Shown here: positions 7,388 through 16,003 of the stretch, piece after piece
How the letters are laid out: each line of letters begins with the position of its first letter
How positions within the stretch are numbered: position 1 is the first letter of the stretch
From: Alcanivorax sp.
GTDB lineage: Bacteria > Pseudomonadota > Gammaproteobacteria > Pseudomonadales > Alcanivoracaceae
NCBI RefSeq assembly: GCF_017794965.1
Contig: NZ_CP051240.1
Location: 2,294,001 to 2,358,000 of the forward strand
Direction: 5' to 3'
Length of the DNA: 64,000 bases
Translations under genes and position numbers: made by a program
The notes under the pieces: model-generated
Seen by the model: the letters and a program-made list of their open reading frames with translations, nothing else
What the model was told of the DNA's origin: nothing
Database searches by the model: none

Positions 7388-8545
7388 ATGATTTTCACTC
7401 AGGAACACGAAGAACTTCGCCGTACCGTCCGCAATTTTGTGGAAAAAGAACTGAATCCCCACGTGCGTGAATGGGAGGACGCCGGGCGTTTTCCGATTCA
7501 TGAGGTGTTCAAGAAAATGGGGGATCTGGGTCTGCTGGGGGTGACCAAGCCCGAAGAGTTTGGCGGCATGGGGCTGGATTATTCCTACGGCCTGGTCATG
7601 AGTGAAGAGATGGGCCGGGTTCACTGCGGCGGCGTGCCATTGGCAGTGGGTGTTCAGACTGACATGGCCACACCAGCACTTGCTCGCTTTGGTAGTGACG
7701 AACTGCGCCGTGACTACCTGGCGCCGGCCATCGCCGGCGACATGGTGGCGTCCATCGCTGTGTCAGAACCCCATGCTGGCTCCGATGTGGCCAACACCCG
7801 CACCAGCGCCAAAAAAGACGGCGATGACTATGTGATCAACGGCACCAAGATGTGGATCACCAACTCCCCCAGTGCCGACTTCTTCTGCCTGCTGGCCTGC
7901 ACCTCTGATGACAAGCCGCACATGAACAAGTCACTGATCGTGGTCCCCCGGGATGCCGCCGGCATTACCGTGGACAAGCCGCTGAACAAGCTGGGCATGC
8001 GCTCTTCTGAAACCGCACAGGTCTTCTTCGACAACGTGCGCGTGCCGCAACGCAACCTGATTGGTCAGGAAGGCATGGGCTTCATGATGCAGATGATGCA
8101 GTTCCAGGAAGAGCGCCTGTTCGCCGCCGCCAACAGCCTGATGGGTATGCAGCATGTGATCGATGAAACCATCGCCTATGCGAAGGACCGCGAGATCTTC
8201 GGCATGCCGCTGATCGACAACCAAAGTGTCCATTTCCGTCTCGCCGAACTACAGACCGACCTGGAAGCGCTGCGTGCCCTCACCTACCGTGCCTGCGAAA
8301 TGTATGTGGGCGGCAAGGATGTGCTGCAGCTGGCCTCCATGGCCAAACTGAAAGTGGGCCGCCTGAGCCGCGAAGTGGCCGACAGCTGCCTGCAGTACTG
8401 GGGTGGCAACGGCTTCATGTGGGAAAACCCCGCCGGCCAGCTTTACCGTGACGGACGTCTTGGTTCCATCGGCGGCGGCGCTGATGAAGTGATGCTCGGG
8501 ATTATCTGCAAGACCATGGACATTCTGCCGGGCAAAAAGAAATAA
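7388..8545 (+). CDS. atuD: Acyl-CoA dehydrogenase (citronellyl-CoA dehydrogenase-type)
   Basis: A 385-aa FAD-dependent acyl-CoA dehydrogenase, complete N-, middle and C-domains. SEPHAGSD and the TKMWITN stretch mark the FAD/substrate region. The usual medium-chain catalytic Glu position near the C-terminus is Gly (LGSIGGGADEV). A Glu on the helix-G position used by isovaleryl-CoA dehydrogenase is present instead (QEERLF, Glu242). That architecture suits a 3-methyl-branched substrate and fits a role before the carboxylation step, oxidising citronellyl-CoA to geranyl-CoA or an analogue. Flanked by repeat pairs of family B upstream and family C downstream. Confidence 0.87.
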   Translation: MIFTQEHEELRRTVRNFVEKELNPHVREWEDAGRFPIHEVFKKMGDLGLLGVTKPEEFGGMGLDYSYGLVMSEEMGRVHCGGVPLAVGVQTDMATPALARFGSDELRRDYLAPAIAGDMVASIAVSEPHAGSDVANTRTSAKKDGDDYVINGTKMWITNSPSADFFCLLACTSDDKPHMNKSLIVVPRDAAGITVDKPLNKLGMRSSETAQVFFDNVRVPQRNLIGQEGMGFMMQMMQFQEERLFAAANSLMGMQHVIDETIAYAKDREIFGMPLIDNQSVHFRLAELQTDLEALRALTYRACEMYVGGKDVLQLASMAKLKVGRLSREVADSCLQYWGGNGFMWENPAGQLYRDGRLGSIGGGADEVMLGIICKTMDILPGKKK

Positions 8546-8550
8546 GAGTC

Positions 8551-8703
8551 CAAAGTTTAAAGTTGAAAGTTTAAAAGCGCGCTGATGGCCGTGCCACACG
8601 AGCAATGTCGTGCCCGCGCATACACGCCGAAGCGCGGCTCAGCGGAATGTCATGAGGCAAAGAATCTGGTCCGCGTTTCAACTTTGAACTTTTAACTTTC
8701 AAC
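8551..8703. repeat. Inverted pair of heptamer arrays, family C (TTTCAAC)
   Basis: Left arm 8551-8577 (CAAAGTT, TAAAGTT, GAAAGTT, TAAAAGC) begins 5 bp after the atuD stop. Right arm 8676-8703 (TTTCAAC, TTTGAAC, TTTTAAC, TTTCAAC). The ~100-bp core is GC-rich and palindromic in part. Confidence 0.9.
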
Positions 8704-8757
8704 TCGCTTTTCGCGTCTCAAGCGGCGCTCCTGCAGCGGCTCTGTAGAGAGGATTTT

Positions 8758-9564
8758 ATGGCATTACCCACAACCGAAACACTCAACCTCAGCCTGGACG
8801 GCCCAGTGCTGCACGTGACCCTGAACCGCCCCGACAGCCGTAACGCCATGAGCCTGACCATGGTCAACGAGCTGCTGGCGGTGTTTGAGGCGGTGAAAGA
8901 TGAAGCGGAAGTTCGCGCCATCGTGTTGCGAGGGGCCGGTGGGCACTTCTGTGCCGGAGGCGATATCAAGGATATGGCCGGGGCCCGTCAGCAGGCCGCC
9001 GCCGGGGGCGGTGACGCCTATGTGTCCCTGAATCGACGTTTCGGCGAAATGATTACCGCCGCCAATCAGCAACCCCAGGTGGTGATCACCGTGCTGGAAG
9101 GCGCGGTGCTGGGCGGCGGTTTCGGGCTGGCCTGTATTTCCGATGTGGCACTTGCCCATAGCGAGGCTACCTTTGGTCTGCCAGAGACCGGCCTGGGCGT
9201 GATCCCCGCGCAAATCGCCCCCTTCGTGGTGGAACGCATCGGTCTGACCCAGGCACGCCGGCTGGCGTTGACCGGGGTGCGCTTCAAGGGCGAAGAGGCC
9301 CTGCGTCTCGGCATTGTCCATGAAGTCGCCAATGACGAGACTTCACTTGAAGCCGCTCTAGCCAACACCCTCAAGGCGGTGCGCCGCTGTGCGCCCCATG
9401 CCAACCGCGTGACCAAGGCGCTGGTTCTCAAGGTGGGCCATGAAGCCATGGATACCCTGCTCGATCAGGCCGCCGTGGATTTCGCCGCCGCCGTCAACGG
9501 CGAGGAAGGCCAGGAGGGCACCATGGCCTTCGTGCAAAAACGTCCGGCAAGCTGGAATCAATAG
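8758..9564 (+). CDS. atuE: Enoyl-CoA hydratase/isomerase family (isohexenylglutaconyl-CoA hydratase candidate)
   Basis: A 268-aa crotonase-fold protein. The oxyanion-hole segment FCAGGDIKDM and the second GAVLGGGFGLACISD are intact. The PETGLGVIP segment carries the Glu expected for hydratases. In the Atu pathway this protein hydrates the carboxylated enoyl-CoA formed by AtuCF. Length is normal for the family. A ribosome site AGAGAGGA precedes the ATG. The family F/H/C repeats on either side leave about 145-210 bp of non-coding DNA around it. Confidence 0.87.
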   Translation: MALPTTETLNLSLDGPVLHVTLNRPDSRNAMSLTMVNELLAVFEAVKDEAEVRAIVLRGAGGHFCAGGDIKDMAGARQQAAAGGGDAYVSLNRRFGEMITAANQQPQVVITVLEGAVLGGGFGLACISDVALAHSEATFGLPETGLGVIPAQIAPFVVERIGLTQARRLALTGVRFKGEEALRLGIVHEVANDETSLEAALANTLKAVRRCAPHANRVTKALVLKVGHEAMDTLLDQAAVDFAAAVNGEEGQEGTMAFVQKRPASWNQ

Positions 9565-9570
9565 GTGTAG

Positions 9571-9664
9571 GGCGGAAATGGGCGTCAGCCCATCTCCGCC
9601 ATGAACAAATCAGTTCGAGCCAATCACAAGGCCATGTCGGAGATGGGCTGACGCCCATTTCCGA
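9571..9664. repeat. Paired hairpins of family H (GGCGGAAAT...ATCTCCGCC)
   Basis: Two hairpins: 9571-9600 (13-nt arms with stem GGGC/GCCC around loop GTCA) and 9637-9664 (stem GGGC/GCCC around TGAC). They are also reverse complements of each other. Begins just after the atuE stop. See findings for other copies with different matched stems. Confidence 0.85.
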
Positions 9665-9709
9665 CCTACGCGGCTAAAGATTAAACCGGGTTGCCGGTAA
9701 GGAAACACA

Positions 9710-11677
9710 ATGAGCTTTGAAAAAATCCTGATTGCCAACCGCGGTGAAATTGCCTGCCGGGTTATCCATACCGCCCAGTCGCTGGGTTACCGGACGGTGG
9801 CCGTGTATTCCGAGCCGGATGCCGACGCACGGCATGTGCAGCTGGCTGACGAAGCAGTCTGCATTGGCCCTGCCCTTGCCAGTGCGTCTTACCTGAACAT
9901 GGAGGCCCTGCTTGAGGCCTGCCAGAACACCGGGGCCGATGCGGTGCATCCGGGTTACGGTTTCCTGTCAGAAAATGCTGGCTTCGCCAGGGCCTGCCAG
10001 GAAGCAGGCATCACCTTCATCGGCCCGGATGAAGATGCCATTCACCTGATGGGCTCCAAGCGGTTATCAAAGATCGCCATGATTGAGGCGGGAGTGCCCT
10101 GTATCCCCGGCTATGAAGGCGAAGACCAGAGTGACGAAACGCTGCTGAAAGAAGCACAACGAATCGGCCTGCCACTGATGATCAAGGCCAGTGCTGGCGG
10201 TGGCGGCCGTGGCATGCGGGTGGTGACCGACGCAGACGAGATCACGGCCCAGCTCAAGAGCGCCCGCCAGGAAGCCGCCAGTGCCTTTGGCAGTGATGAA
10301 CTGATTCTGGAACGGGCGGTGATGGAACCCCGACATGTGGAGATACAGGTCTTTGGTGACCGCCATGGCAATGTCATCCATCTGGGCGAGCGCGACTGCT
10401 CGGTGCAGCGCCGACACCAGAAGGTGGTGGAAGAAGCGCCCTCTCCGGCCGTCAACGAAGCGCTGCGTCAACAAATGGGCGAGGCCGCCGTGAATGCCGC
10501 CAAGGCCTGCAACTACGTAGGCGCAGGTACGGTAGAGTTCTTGCTCGCCCCCAGCGGCGAATTCTTTTTCCTGGAAATGAATACCCGGCTCCAGGTGGAG
10601 CACCCGGTGACCGAACTGGTCACCGGACAGGATCTGGTCGCCTGGCAGATCAAGGTGGCACGTGGCGAGCCCCTGCCTCTCACCCAGGAGCAGGTTCGCC
10701 TCAGCGGTCATGCCATGGAAGTACGGCTCTATGCCGAAGACCCGGCGCAGAACTACATGCCCCAGACCGGCCCGGTGCTTCAGTGGCAGCCGGCTACTGG
10801 TGATGGCGTCCGCATTGATCACGGCCTGGTCGAAGGCCAGGAAATCGGCAGCCACTACGACCCCATGCTGGCCAAGATCATCGCCTGGGGGGACAGCCGT
10901 GAAGATGCCCGCCGTCGGTTGCTCCGTGCCGTGGAAGACACCGGTCTGATGGGCGTGCGGGACAATCGCCAGTACCTGGCCGCCATCCTTCGCCACCCGG
11001 TGTTTGCCAGCGGCGATGCCACCACCGCCTTTATCGGCAATGATTTTGCCAATGACCCTTGCCTCACGGGTGCCGATTTGCCCGATAGCCTCTGGGCACT
11101 GGCTGCCATGCTGATCAGTCGCCAACACAGTGCCCACCCGGCACTGGCCGGCTGGCACTCCAGCTCGGTGGGGCATCAGCCATTACAACTTGGCTGCCAG
11201 GACGAGGAAAGGGCTGTCAGTCTGTACTATTCACAAGACCATATCGCCGTCACCCTGGGAGACAGCACTGTTCGACTGGCTCACACCTGCCAGGGGCGCA
11301 TCAGCGTGGACGGCATTACCCGGGAATACCAGATGTTCCAGCAGGAGGGACAGCTGTGGCTGCGATTCATGGGCCACACCGCCTGCTTCGAGGATCGTAC
11401 CCATGCGGCCGTGGGCGGCGCCGATCAGGCCGGCTCCGGGCAGATACGGGCGCCCATGGATGGCGCCATCGTGGAAGTGCAGGTGCAGGCCGGCGACGCC
11501 GTCAGCAAGGGCCAGGTGCTGGTCACCCTGGAAGCCATGAAAATGGAGCACAGCCTCAAGGCGGACTGCGACGGCGTGGTGGAATCCCTGTCGCTGAAAG
11601 CTGGTGATCAGGTCAAACGCCAGCAGTTACTGGTTAACCTGACGCCCACAGACAGCGCCTCGGCCAATGCATCATAA
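9710..11677 (+). CDS. atuF: Geranyl-CoA-type acyl-CoA carboxylase, biotin carboxylase/BCCP (alpha) subunit
   Basis: A 655-aa alpha subunit. Biotin carboxylase domain from residue 4 (ILIANRGEIACRV), ATP-grasp glycine loop KASAGGGGRGMRVV, and active-site EMNTRLQVEHPVTE. A C-terminal biotinyl domain has the EAMKMEH motif, with Lys about residue 611 as the biotin site. It carboxylates biotin at the expense of ATP and works with AtuC. AAGGA precedes the ATG. Last gene of the atu run, followed by a stem-loop at 11716-11742. The alternative is a methylcrotonyl-CoA carboxylase alpha subunit; the neighbours favour Atu. Confidence 0.9.
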   Translation: MSFEKILIANRGEIACRVIHTAQSLGYRTVAVYSEPDADARHVQLADEAVCIGPALASASYLNMEALLEACQNTGADAVHPGYGFLSENAGFARACQEAGITFIGPDEDAIHLMGSKRLSKIAMIEAGVPCIPGYEGEDQSDETLLKEAQRIGLPLMIKASAGGGGRGMRVVTDADEITAQLKSARQEAASAFGSDELILERAVMEPRHVEIQVFGDRHGNVIHLGERDCSVQRRHQKVVEEAPSPAVNEALRQQMGEAAVNAAKACNYVGAGTVEFLLAPSGEFFFLEMNTRLQVEHPVTELVTGQDLVAWQIKVARGEPLPLTQEQVRLSGHAMEVRLYAEDPAQNYMPQTGPVLQWQPATGDGVRIDHGLVEGQEIGSHYDPMLAKIIAWGDSREDARRRLLRAVEDTGLMGVRDNRQYLAAILRHPVFASGDATTAFIGNDFANDPCLTGADLPDSLWALAAMLISRQHSAHPALAGWHSSSVGHQPLQLGCQDEERAVSLYYSQDHIAVTLGDSTVRLAHTCQGRISVDGITREYQMFQQEGQLWLRFMGHTACFEDRTHAAVGGADQAGSGQIRAPMDGAIVEVQVQAGDAVSKGQVLVTLEAMKMEHSLKADCDGVVESLSLKAGDQVKRQQLLVNLTPTDSASANAS

Positions 11678-11715
11678 TGGCTGAAATTGCCATCGTGCAT
11701 TTTGGGCCAAAACCT

Positions 11716-11742
11716 GCCAGCCCACGTATTTCGCGGGCTGGC
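11716..11742 (+). terminator. Stem-loop downstream of atuF, possible terminator
   Basis: GCCAGCCC and GGGCTGGC form an 8-bp stem with an 11-nt loop, 39 bp after the atuF stop. No T run follows, so it may be an mRNA 3'-end stabiliser or a weak terminator. Confidence 0.4.
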
Positions 11743-11921
11743 AAGGGGCACTCAGCTTGCCCTGCCCTGGTGCTACGGTTAAGGTAAGCGCCCCGCTTGC
11801 CAATTTCAGGGCCTGACCGAGACGTCAGGGGAGATCACCATTTTGCCCGCCTTGATTAGGGCAAGGCCTCCCCCTTGAACCTCTCCGGCCTTTCCAAGAA
11901 CACACATAACATGGAGCTCCC

Positions 11922-13751
11922 ATGAGCAGCGCAGACATCATTACGTTGCCCCAGATCCTGTCCCGGGTTCCCGAACTGGTTTCCAATCTCCCCGCCATGA
12001 TCAAGGGTTCCCGGATGGCGAAGACCACCGATACCAACAAACCGCTTGGTCTGGGTGTTGCCATCGAGCATGCCACCAGCATCAACCCCAACGGCGCCGC
12101 GGTGCTCTATGAGGACACCGAGCTGACCTACAAGCAGTTCAACGCCTGGGCCAACCGTATTGCTGACTATCTGGCGTCCATTGGCCTGAAAAAGGGCGAC
12201 ACCATTGCGGTCAACATCGAGAACCGCCCGGAGTTGCTGGCCACCGTGGTTGGCTGTGCCAAGCTGGGCATCTGTGCCGCCCTGATCAACACCTCGCAAC
12301 GCGGCAAGGTGCTGGTTCACTCCTTCAACCTGGTCAATCCCAAGGCCGCCATCGTTGGCGCTGAACTGGTGGAGTCCATTGAAGAGGTACGCGCTGATCT
12401 GGATCTGAAGGACAACTACTTCTACTTTGCCGATCAGGACACCCTGGAAAACCCGGGTGATGCCCCCGAGGGCTACAAGAACCTGGCCAGCGAAATCAAG
12501 GATTGTTCCAGCGAGAATCCTGCCTCCACCCGCCAGACTTTCCTGAAAGACCCGCTGTTCTACATTTACACCTCCGGCACCACTGGCCTGCCCAAAGCGG
12601 TCGTGTTCAACCACGGTCGCTGGGAAAAAGCCTACGGCGGCTTTGGCTTCTCTGCAGTTCGCCTTGGCAAGAACGACCGTATCTACACCACCCTTCCCTT
12701 CTACCATGCAACCGGCATGGTGGTCTGCTGGGCTTCCGCCATTGCCAACGCGGGCTCTCTGGTAATCGCACGGAAATTCTCCGCCAGCGGCTTCTGGGAA
12801 GATATCCGTCGCTACAACTGCACCGCCTTTGGCTATGTGGGTGAGCTGTGCCGCTACCTGCATGAGCAGCCGGAGAAGCCCAACGACCAGGACAACCAGG
12901 TGCATACCATTGTTGGCAACGGCCTGCGTCCAAGCATCTGGAAGGACTTCAAACAGCGTTTCGGCATCGACCGTGTGGTTGAGCTGTATGCCTCTTCTGA
13001 AGGCAACGTGGCGTTCTCCAATGTGTTCAATTTCGACAACACCGTGGGGTTCTCTCCGGTGAGCTATGCCATCGTCAAGTACGACAAGGAACGCGAAGAG
13101 CCGGTACGCAACAGCAACGGCAATATGATCAAGGTGAAGCGTGGTGAAGCGGGGCTGATGCTCGGTGAGATCACCGACAAGACCCCCTTCGATGGTTACA
13201 CCGATCCGGAAAAGACCGAGAAGTCCATCTTCCGTGATGTATTCAAGAAAGGTGACGCCTGGTTCAACACTGGCGACATGATGCGCGACATCGGCTTCCG
13301 TCACGCCCAGTTTGTGGACCGCCTCGGCGACACCTTCCGCTGGAAAGGCGAGAACGTGTCCACCACCGAAGTGGAACAGATTCTGGATGGCTACGATGGT
13401 ATTCAGGAATCCGTGGTCTACGGTGTGGAAATCCCCAACACCAATGGCCGTGCCGGCATGGCCCAGGTTCGCCTGACCTGCTCCCATGAAGAGTTTGACT
13501 ACCCGGGTCTGTGTGCTTATCTGAAGCAAGAGCTGCCGCCCTATGCGATTCCGGTATTCCTGCGCATCAACGAGCAGGAAATGGAAACCACGGGCACCTT
13601 CAAGCACCAGAAGAACAAGCTGAAAGAGCAAAAGTACGATCTGACCCAGCAGGACAACCCCGTGTATGTCCTTCTGCCCGGTGAGAGCTGCTACCAGCGC
13701 CTGGACGAAGAAACCCAGAAAGGCATTGATGGCGGCGCGTACCGTTTCTAA
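11922..13751 (+). CDS. Long-chain-fatty-acid--CoA ligase (FadD6/very-long-chain type)
   Basis: A 609-aa AMP-forming acyl-CoA synthetase. The P-loop YIYTSGTTGLPKAVV is intact. The C-terminal subdomain carries WFNTGDMMRDIGF, the FRWKGENVSTTEVE motif and a KHQK stretch near the end. Length and the N-terminal segment resemble the FATP/FadD6 group rather than classical FadD. It activates fatty acids to CoA esters for beta-oxidation or lipid synthesis. GGAG lies before the ATG. It follows atuF on the same strand but after a stem-loop and 240 bp, so it is probably a separate unit. A strong terminator follows. Confidence 0.9.
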   Translation: MSSADIITLPQILSRVPELVSNLPAMIKGSRMAKTTDTNKPLGLGVAIEHATSINPNGAAVLYEDTELTYKQFNAWANRIADYLASIGLKKGDTIAVNIENRPELLATVVGCAKLGICAALINTSQRGKVLVHSFNLVNPKAAIVGAELVESIEEVRADLDLKDNYFYFADQDTLENPGDAPEGYKNLASEIKDCSSENPASTRQTFLKDPLFYIYTSGTTGLPKAVVFNHGRWEKAYGGFGFSAVRLGKNDRIYTTLPFYHATGMVVCWASAIANAGSLVIARKFSASGFWEDIRRYNCTAFGYVGELCRYLHEQPEKPNDQDNQVHTIVGNGLRPSIWKDFKQRFGIDRVVELYASSEGNVAFSNVFNFDNTVGFSPVSYAIVKYDKEREEPVRNSNGNMIKVKRGEAGLMLGEITDKTPFDGYTDPEKTEKSIFRDVFKKGDAWFNTGDMMRDIGFRHAQFVDRLGDTFRWKGENVSTTEVEQILDGYDGIQESVVYGVEIPNTNGRAGMAQVRLTCSHEEFDYPGLCAYLKQELPPYAIPVFLRINEQEMETTGTFKHQKNKLKEQKYDLTQQDNPVYVLLPGESCYQRLDEETQKGIDGGAYRF

Positions 13752-13796
13752 GGCACGCTGCACACATCACGCCTGAGGCAATACGCCAGGGCGCAT

Positions 13797-13833
13797 AAAA
13801 GGCCGTCCCCGGCAACGGGGGCGGCTTTTTTTT
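13797..13833 (+). terminator. Rho-independent terminator after the acyl-CoA ligase gene
   Basis: Hairpin GGCCGTCCCC / GGGGGCGGC with a 4-nt loop followed by eight T residues. Confidence 0.9.
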
Positions 13834-13870
13834 GGCTCTTCGCGGATTTGAGGGAAAGTTAAGCGGCCTG

Positions 13871-14164
13871 GTCGAAGGTCGGACGTCAGAAGTCTGACGC
13901 CCAAATCAAACCCCGGGTTTGCAGTCATGCTGTTCATTTAGGTCGTGATTTTAGTTTTTTGTGGGAGCGTGCTCGCACGCGAAGCCTTTATTTCAGAGCG
14001 CGCCATTCGCGTGCAAGCACGCTCCCACAGAGACCTTGAGCTTAAGTGAACAGCATTGCGGGTTTGCAGTGCTTGTGAGCGTAGTGGCAGGTGCATTGCG
14101 CAAGAGCTTGGGGGCTGCCTGTTTTCTGTCTTTTGCGTCAGACGTCCGACTTCAGACGTCTGAC
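13871..14164. repeat. Pair of heptamer arrays, family E (GTCAGAC)
   Basis: Left arm 13871-13898 (GTCGAAG, GTCGGAC, GTCAGAA, GTCTGAC). Right arm 14137-14164 (GTCAGAC, GTCCGAC, TTCAGAC, GTCTGAC). The word GTCNGAC is itself palindromic. A family G inverted repeat is nested between the arms. Confidence 0.8.
13961..14028. repeat. Family G long inverted repeat
   Basis: GTGGGAGCGTGCTCGCACGC at the left pairs with GCGTGCAAGCACGCTCCCAC at the right (one mismatch) around a ~22-nt centre. A near-copy is at 47558-47627. Confidence 0.85.
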
Positions 14165-14516
14165 CAATCTGCTTTCCCGCTAATCCGCGATGAACCTTTT
14201 TTTGTTGCCCGCTTTGCGGGCGCAGCAAGCATCATGCTTCACGCAACATGCTGAAGCCGAAATCGGGAGAAGCCGCACTGTGGGAGCGGGCTTGCGGGCC
14301 AAATGGTTTTGGTGAAGGTTGGGAAAGGCTTCGTTTGCAGGCAAACTCCCACAGCGGACAGCGGCACCCGTGGAAGCACTCTGTGCCCTTCAGGGTATGC
14401 CTGCATTTCACTGTCGCGGGGCAATCGCCTGCAGGCAGGCTCCTACCGAGAGAGGGTACGACACCTTTCATCTTTTCGTGGTGCGTGAAACCTGATGCAT
14501 TCGCGAAGTATCGTAG

Positions 14517-14585
14517 GGTGGAAATGCCTCAGGGCATCTCCGCCACAGAGACCACGGCGGAGACAGGCCTTCGCCTGTTTCCGCC
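14517..14585. repeat. Paired hairpins of family H
   Basis: First hairpin about 14517-14544 (GGAAATGCC / GGGCATCTCC). Second 14556-14585 (GGCGGAGACAGGC, loop CTTC, GCCTGTTTCCGCC). The flanks match the copies at 9571-9664 while the inner stems differ. Confidence 0.8.
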
Positions 14586-14729
14586 CTACGGCGCCCTTGC
14601 CACAGAGCAAACACCCTTGTTCGAGATCTGCCAAGAACCGTTCTCTGTAACCTCTGTGGAAAATAGCGCCTTTAGTCTTTTCGCGTGGGGCATGTTGCCT
14701 GGAGCGTGCTGCGGCCGCAGAGCGGCAAC

Positions 14730-14756
14730 AAAAAAAGCCCGCCATAAAGGCGGGCA
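14730..14756 (-). terminator. Rho-independent terminator of the porin gene
   Basis: On the minus strand GCCCGCC, loop TTTAT, GGCGGGC is followed by seven T residues, 67 bp after the porin stop. Confidence 0.9.
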
Positions 14757-14822
14757 GCTGTCACTTGCGTCGAGGAAATCACGGCCGGGGTAACGCGGTG
14801 AAGCGCACCCGGCCTTATTATT

Positions 14823-15827
14823 TTAGAACTTGTGTTCCATACCGATACCGAAGATGGTCTCTTCAGTGTCAGCTACGTCGAACTCAAGCTGGGTACCGTA
14901 AGCGTAGACCTTGCTGGCTTTGGCCAGTTTGTAGTCTGCACCCAGGCTCACCTGAGTCACTTCTTCTTCAGACACATCACCTTCGGTCATGCCGTACTGG
15001 GCTTTCAGCTTCACGCGATCAATCTTGAAGGCAGCGCTGGCCACAACGGAATCTTCTTCGCCATCACCTTCAGTTTCTTCAGCCATCTGGTACAGCAGGC
15101 CCAGTTCCAGGTTGCCCGGCTTCAGACCAACCGCGGCGCGGGTGATATCGATTGCGGGGCTAACGCCAGTCTCGTCAGATACCAGCTCGTCTTCCATGTC
15201 AGCATCGTGAGAGAGTGCACCGAAGAACATGTCTTTTTCAGCCACCAGAGAGATGGACAGGGTATCAGCCAGGCCAGTTTCAGCTTCGCCGTCACCGTCC
15301 AGATCATCGCCTTCAGCGGGGATGAAAGCAGCGTTCAGGGTCAGCATGTCAGCCAGTTTCGGAGTGCTGTACTGGATGATGTTGGAAGCACGGTTTTCAC
15401 CGGACAGGATGTTCTTGATATCACCGCCGATATCGTTGAACTGGTCGATCTTGCCCTGGGCTTTCTTGGTGGGAGTATCGAATTTACCCACTTTCAGGGT
15501 ACCGAAACCGCCTTTCAAACCACCGTAGATGTTACGCTGGGTGATGGTCTGGCCACTCTTGTCGCCGTCATCAACGTTGATTTCGAACTCAGCCTGGTAG
15601 ATGGCTTTCAGGCCAGCAACGTCCAGGTCAAAATCGCCTTTCACGCCCAGACGGGAAGCATTGCTGTTCAGTTCCCACTGGTCTTCGCTCGGGTTAACAC
15701 CATCATCGAACTCAGCGTTCTCAAGGGATACGTTTACTTTACCGTAAACGGTCGGACCGTCAGCCAGAGCAACAACAGGCATGGCAACGGCAGCCCCCAC
15801 AGCGATCGCAAGCAAATTCTTCTTCAT
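14823..15827 (-). CDS. Gram-negative porin (outer membrane beta-barrel)
   Basis: A 334-aa precursor. The N-terminus MKKNLLAIAVGAAVAMPVV and cleavage after VALA mark a Sec signal peptide. The mature part starts with the porin-typical PTVYGKVNVSLE, contains alternating beta-strand segments (RLGVKGDFDLD, NIYGGLKGGFGTLKVGKFD), and ends in Phe (MEHKF), the outer-membrane sorting signal. Asp/Glu-rich loops (DDLDGDGEAE, ETEGDGEED) suggest a cation-preferring or calcium-binding surface, which is inference. Likely a general diffusion trimer of the Porin_4 type. AGGAG precedes the ATG. A single-gene unit with its own terminator. Confidence 0.9.
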   Translation of the reverse strand: MKKNLLAIAVGAAVAMPVVALADGPTVYGKVNVSLENAEFDDGVNPSEDQWELNSNASRLGVKGDFDLDVAGLKAIYQAEFEINVDDGDKSGQTITQRNIYGGLKGGFGTLKVGKFDTPTKKAQGKIDQFNDIGGDIKNILSGENRASNIIQYSTPKLADMLTLNAAFIPAEGDDLDGDGEAETGLADTLSISLVAEKDMFFGALSHDADMEDELVSDETGVSPAIDITRAAVGLKPGNLELGLLYQMAEETEGDGEEDSVVASAAFKIDRVKLKAQYGMTEGDVSEEEVTQVSLGADYKLAKASKVYAYGTQLEFDVADTEETIFGIGMEHKF

Positions 15828-16003
15828 TCCAACACTCCTTCAATCAGGCAATATGTAATTGGCAAAGCAACAGTGAGACTGATGCCTTGTCTTTAAAGCA
15901 TCGCTTAACTGCTTGGCTGCGCAGTATGGGGAGTAGTAATGACGGAAAAGTTGCTCTTATATGAAGTTTTTATTTCAGAGGAACAAGCACGGGTAAATAC
16001 GGG

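Larger units (their letters stand above)
13834..14729. other. Gene-free, repeat-filled intergenic region
   Basis: About 0.9 kb with no supported gene. It holds a family E array pair, a family G long inverted repeat, a family F heptamer run at 14229-14256 (GCATCAT, GCTTCAC, GCAACAT, GCTGAAG), a decayed family G pair (about 14280-14445), and a family H hairpin pair (14517-14585). A 181-codon frame across it is stitched from repeat sequence and is not called. Confidence 0.7.

Noticed and set aside
11856..13763. 635-codon frame antisense to the acyl-CoA ligase gene
   Set aside because: The plus-strand ligase has all adenylation motifs; the antisense frame is a GC-codon shadow.
14248..14793. 181-codon plus-strand ORF before the porin
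   Set aside because: It is composed of family G and H repeats and ends over the porin terminator; no ribosome site or recognisable domain.
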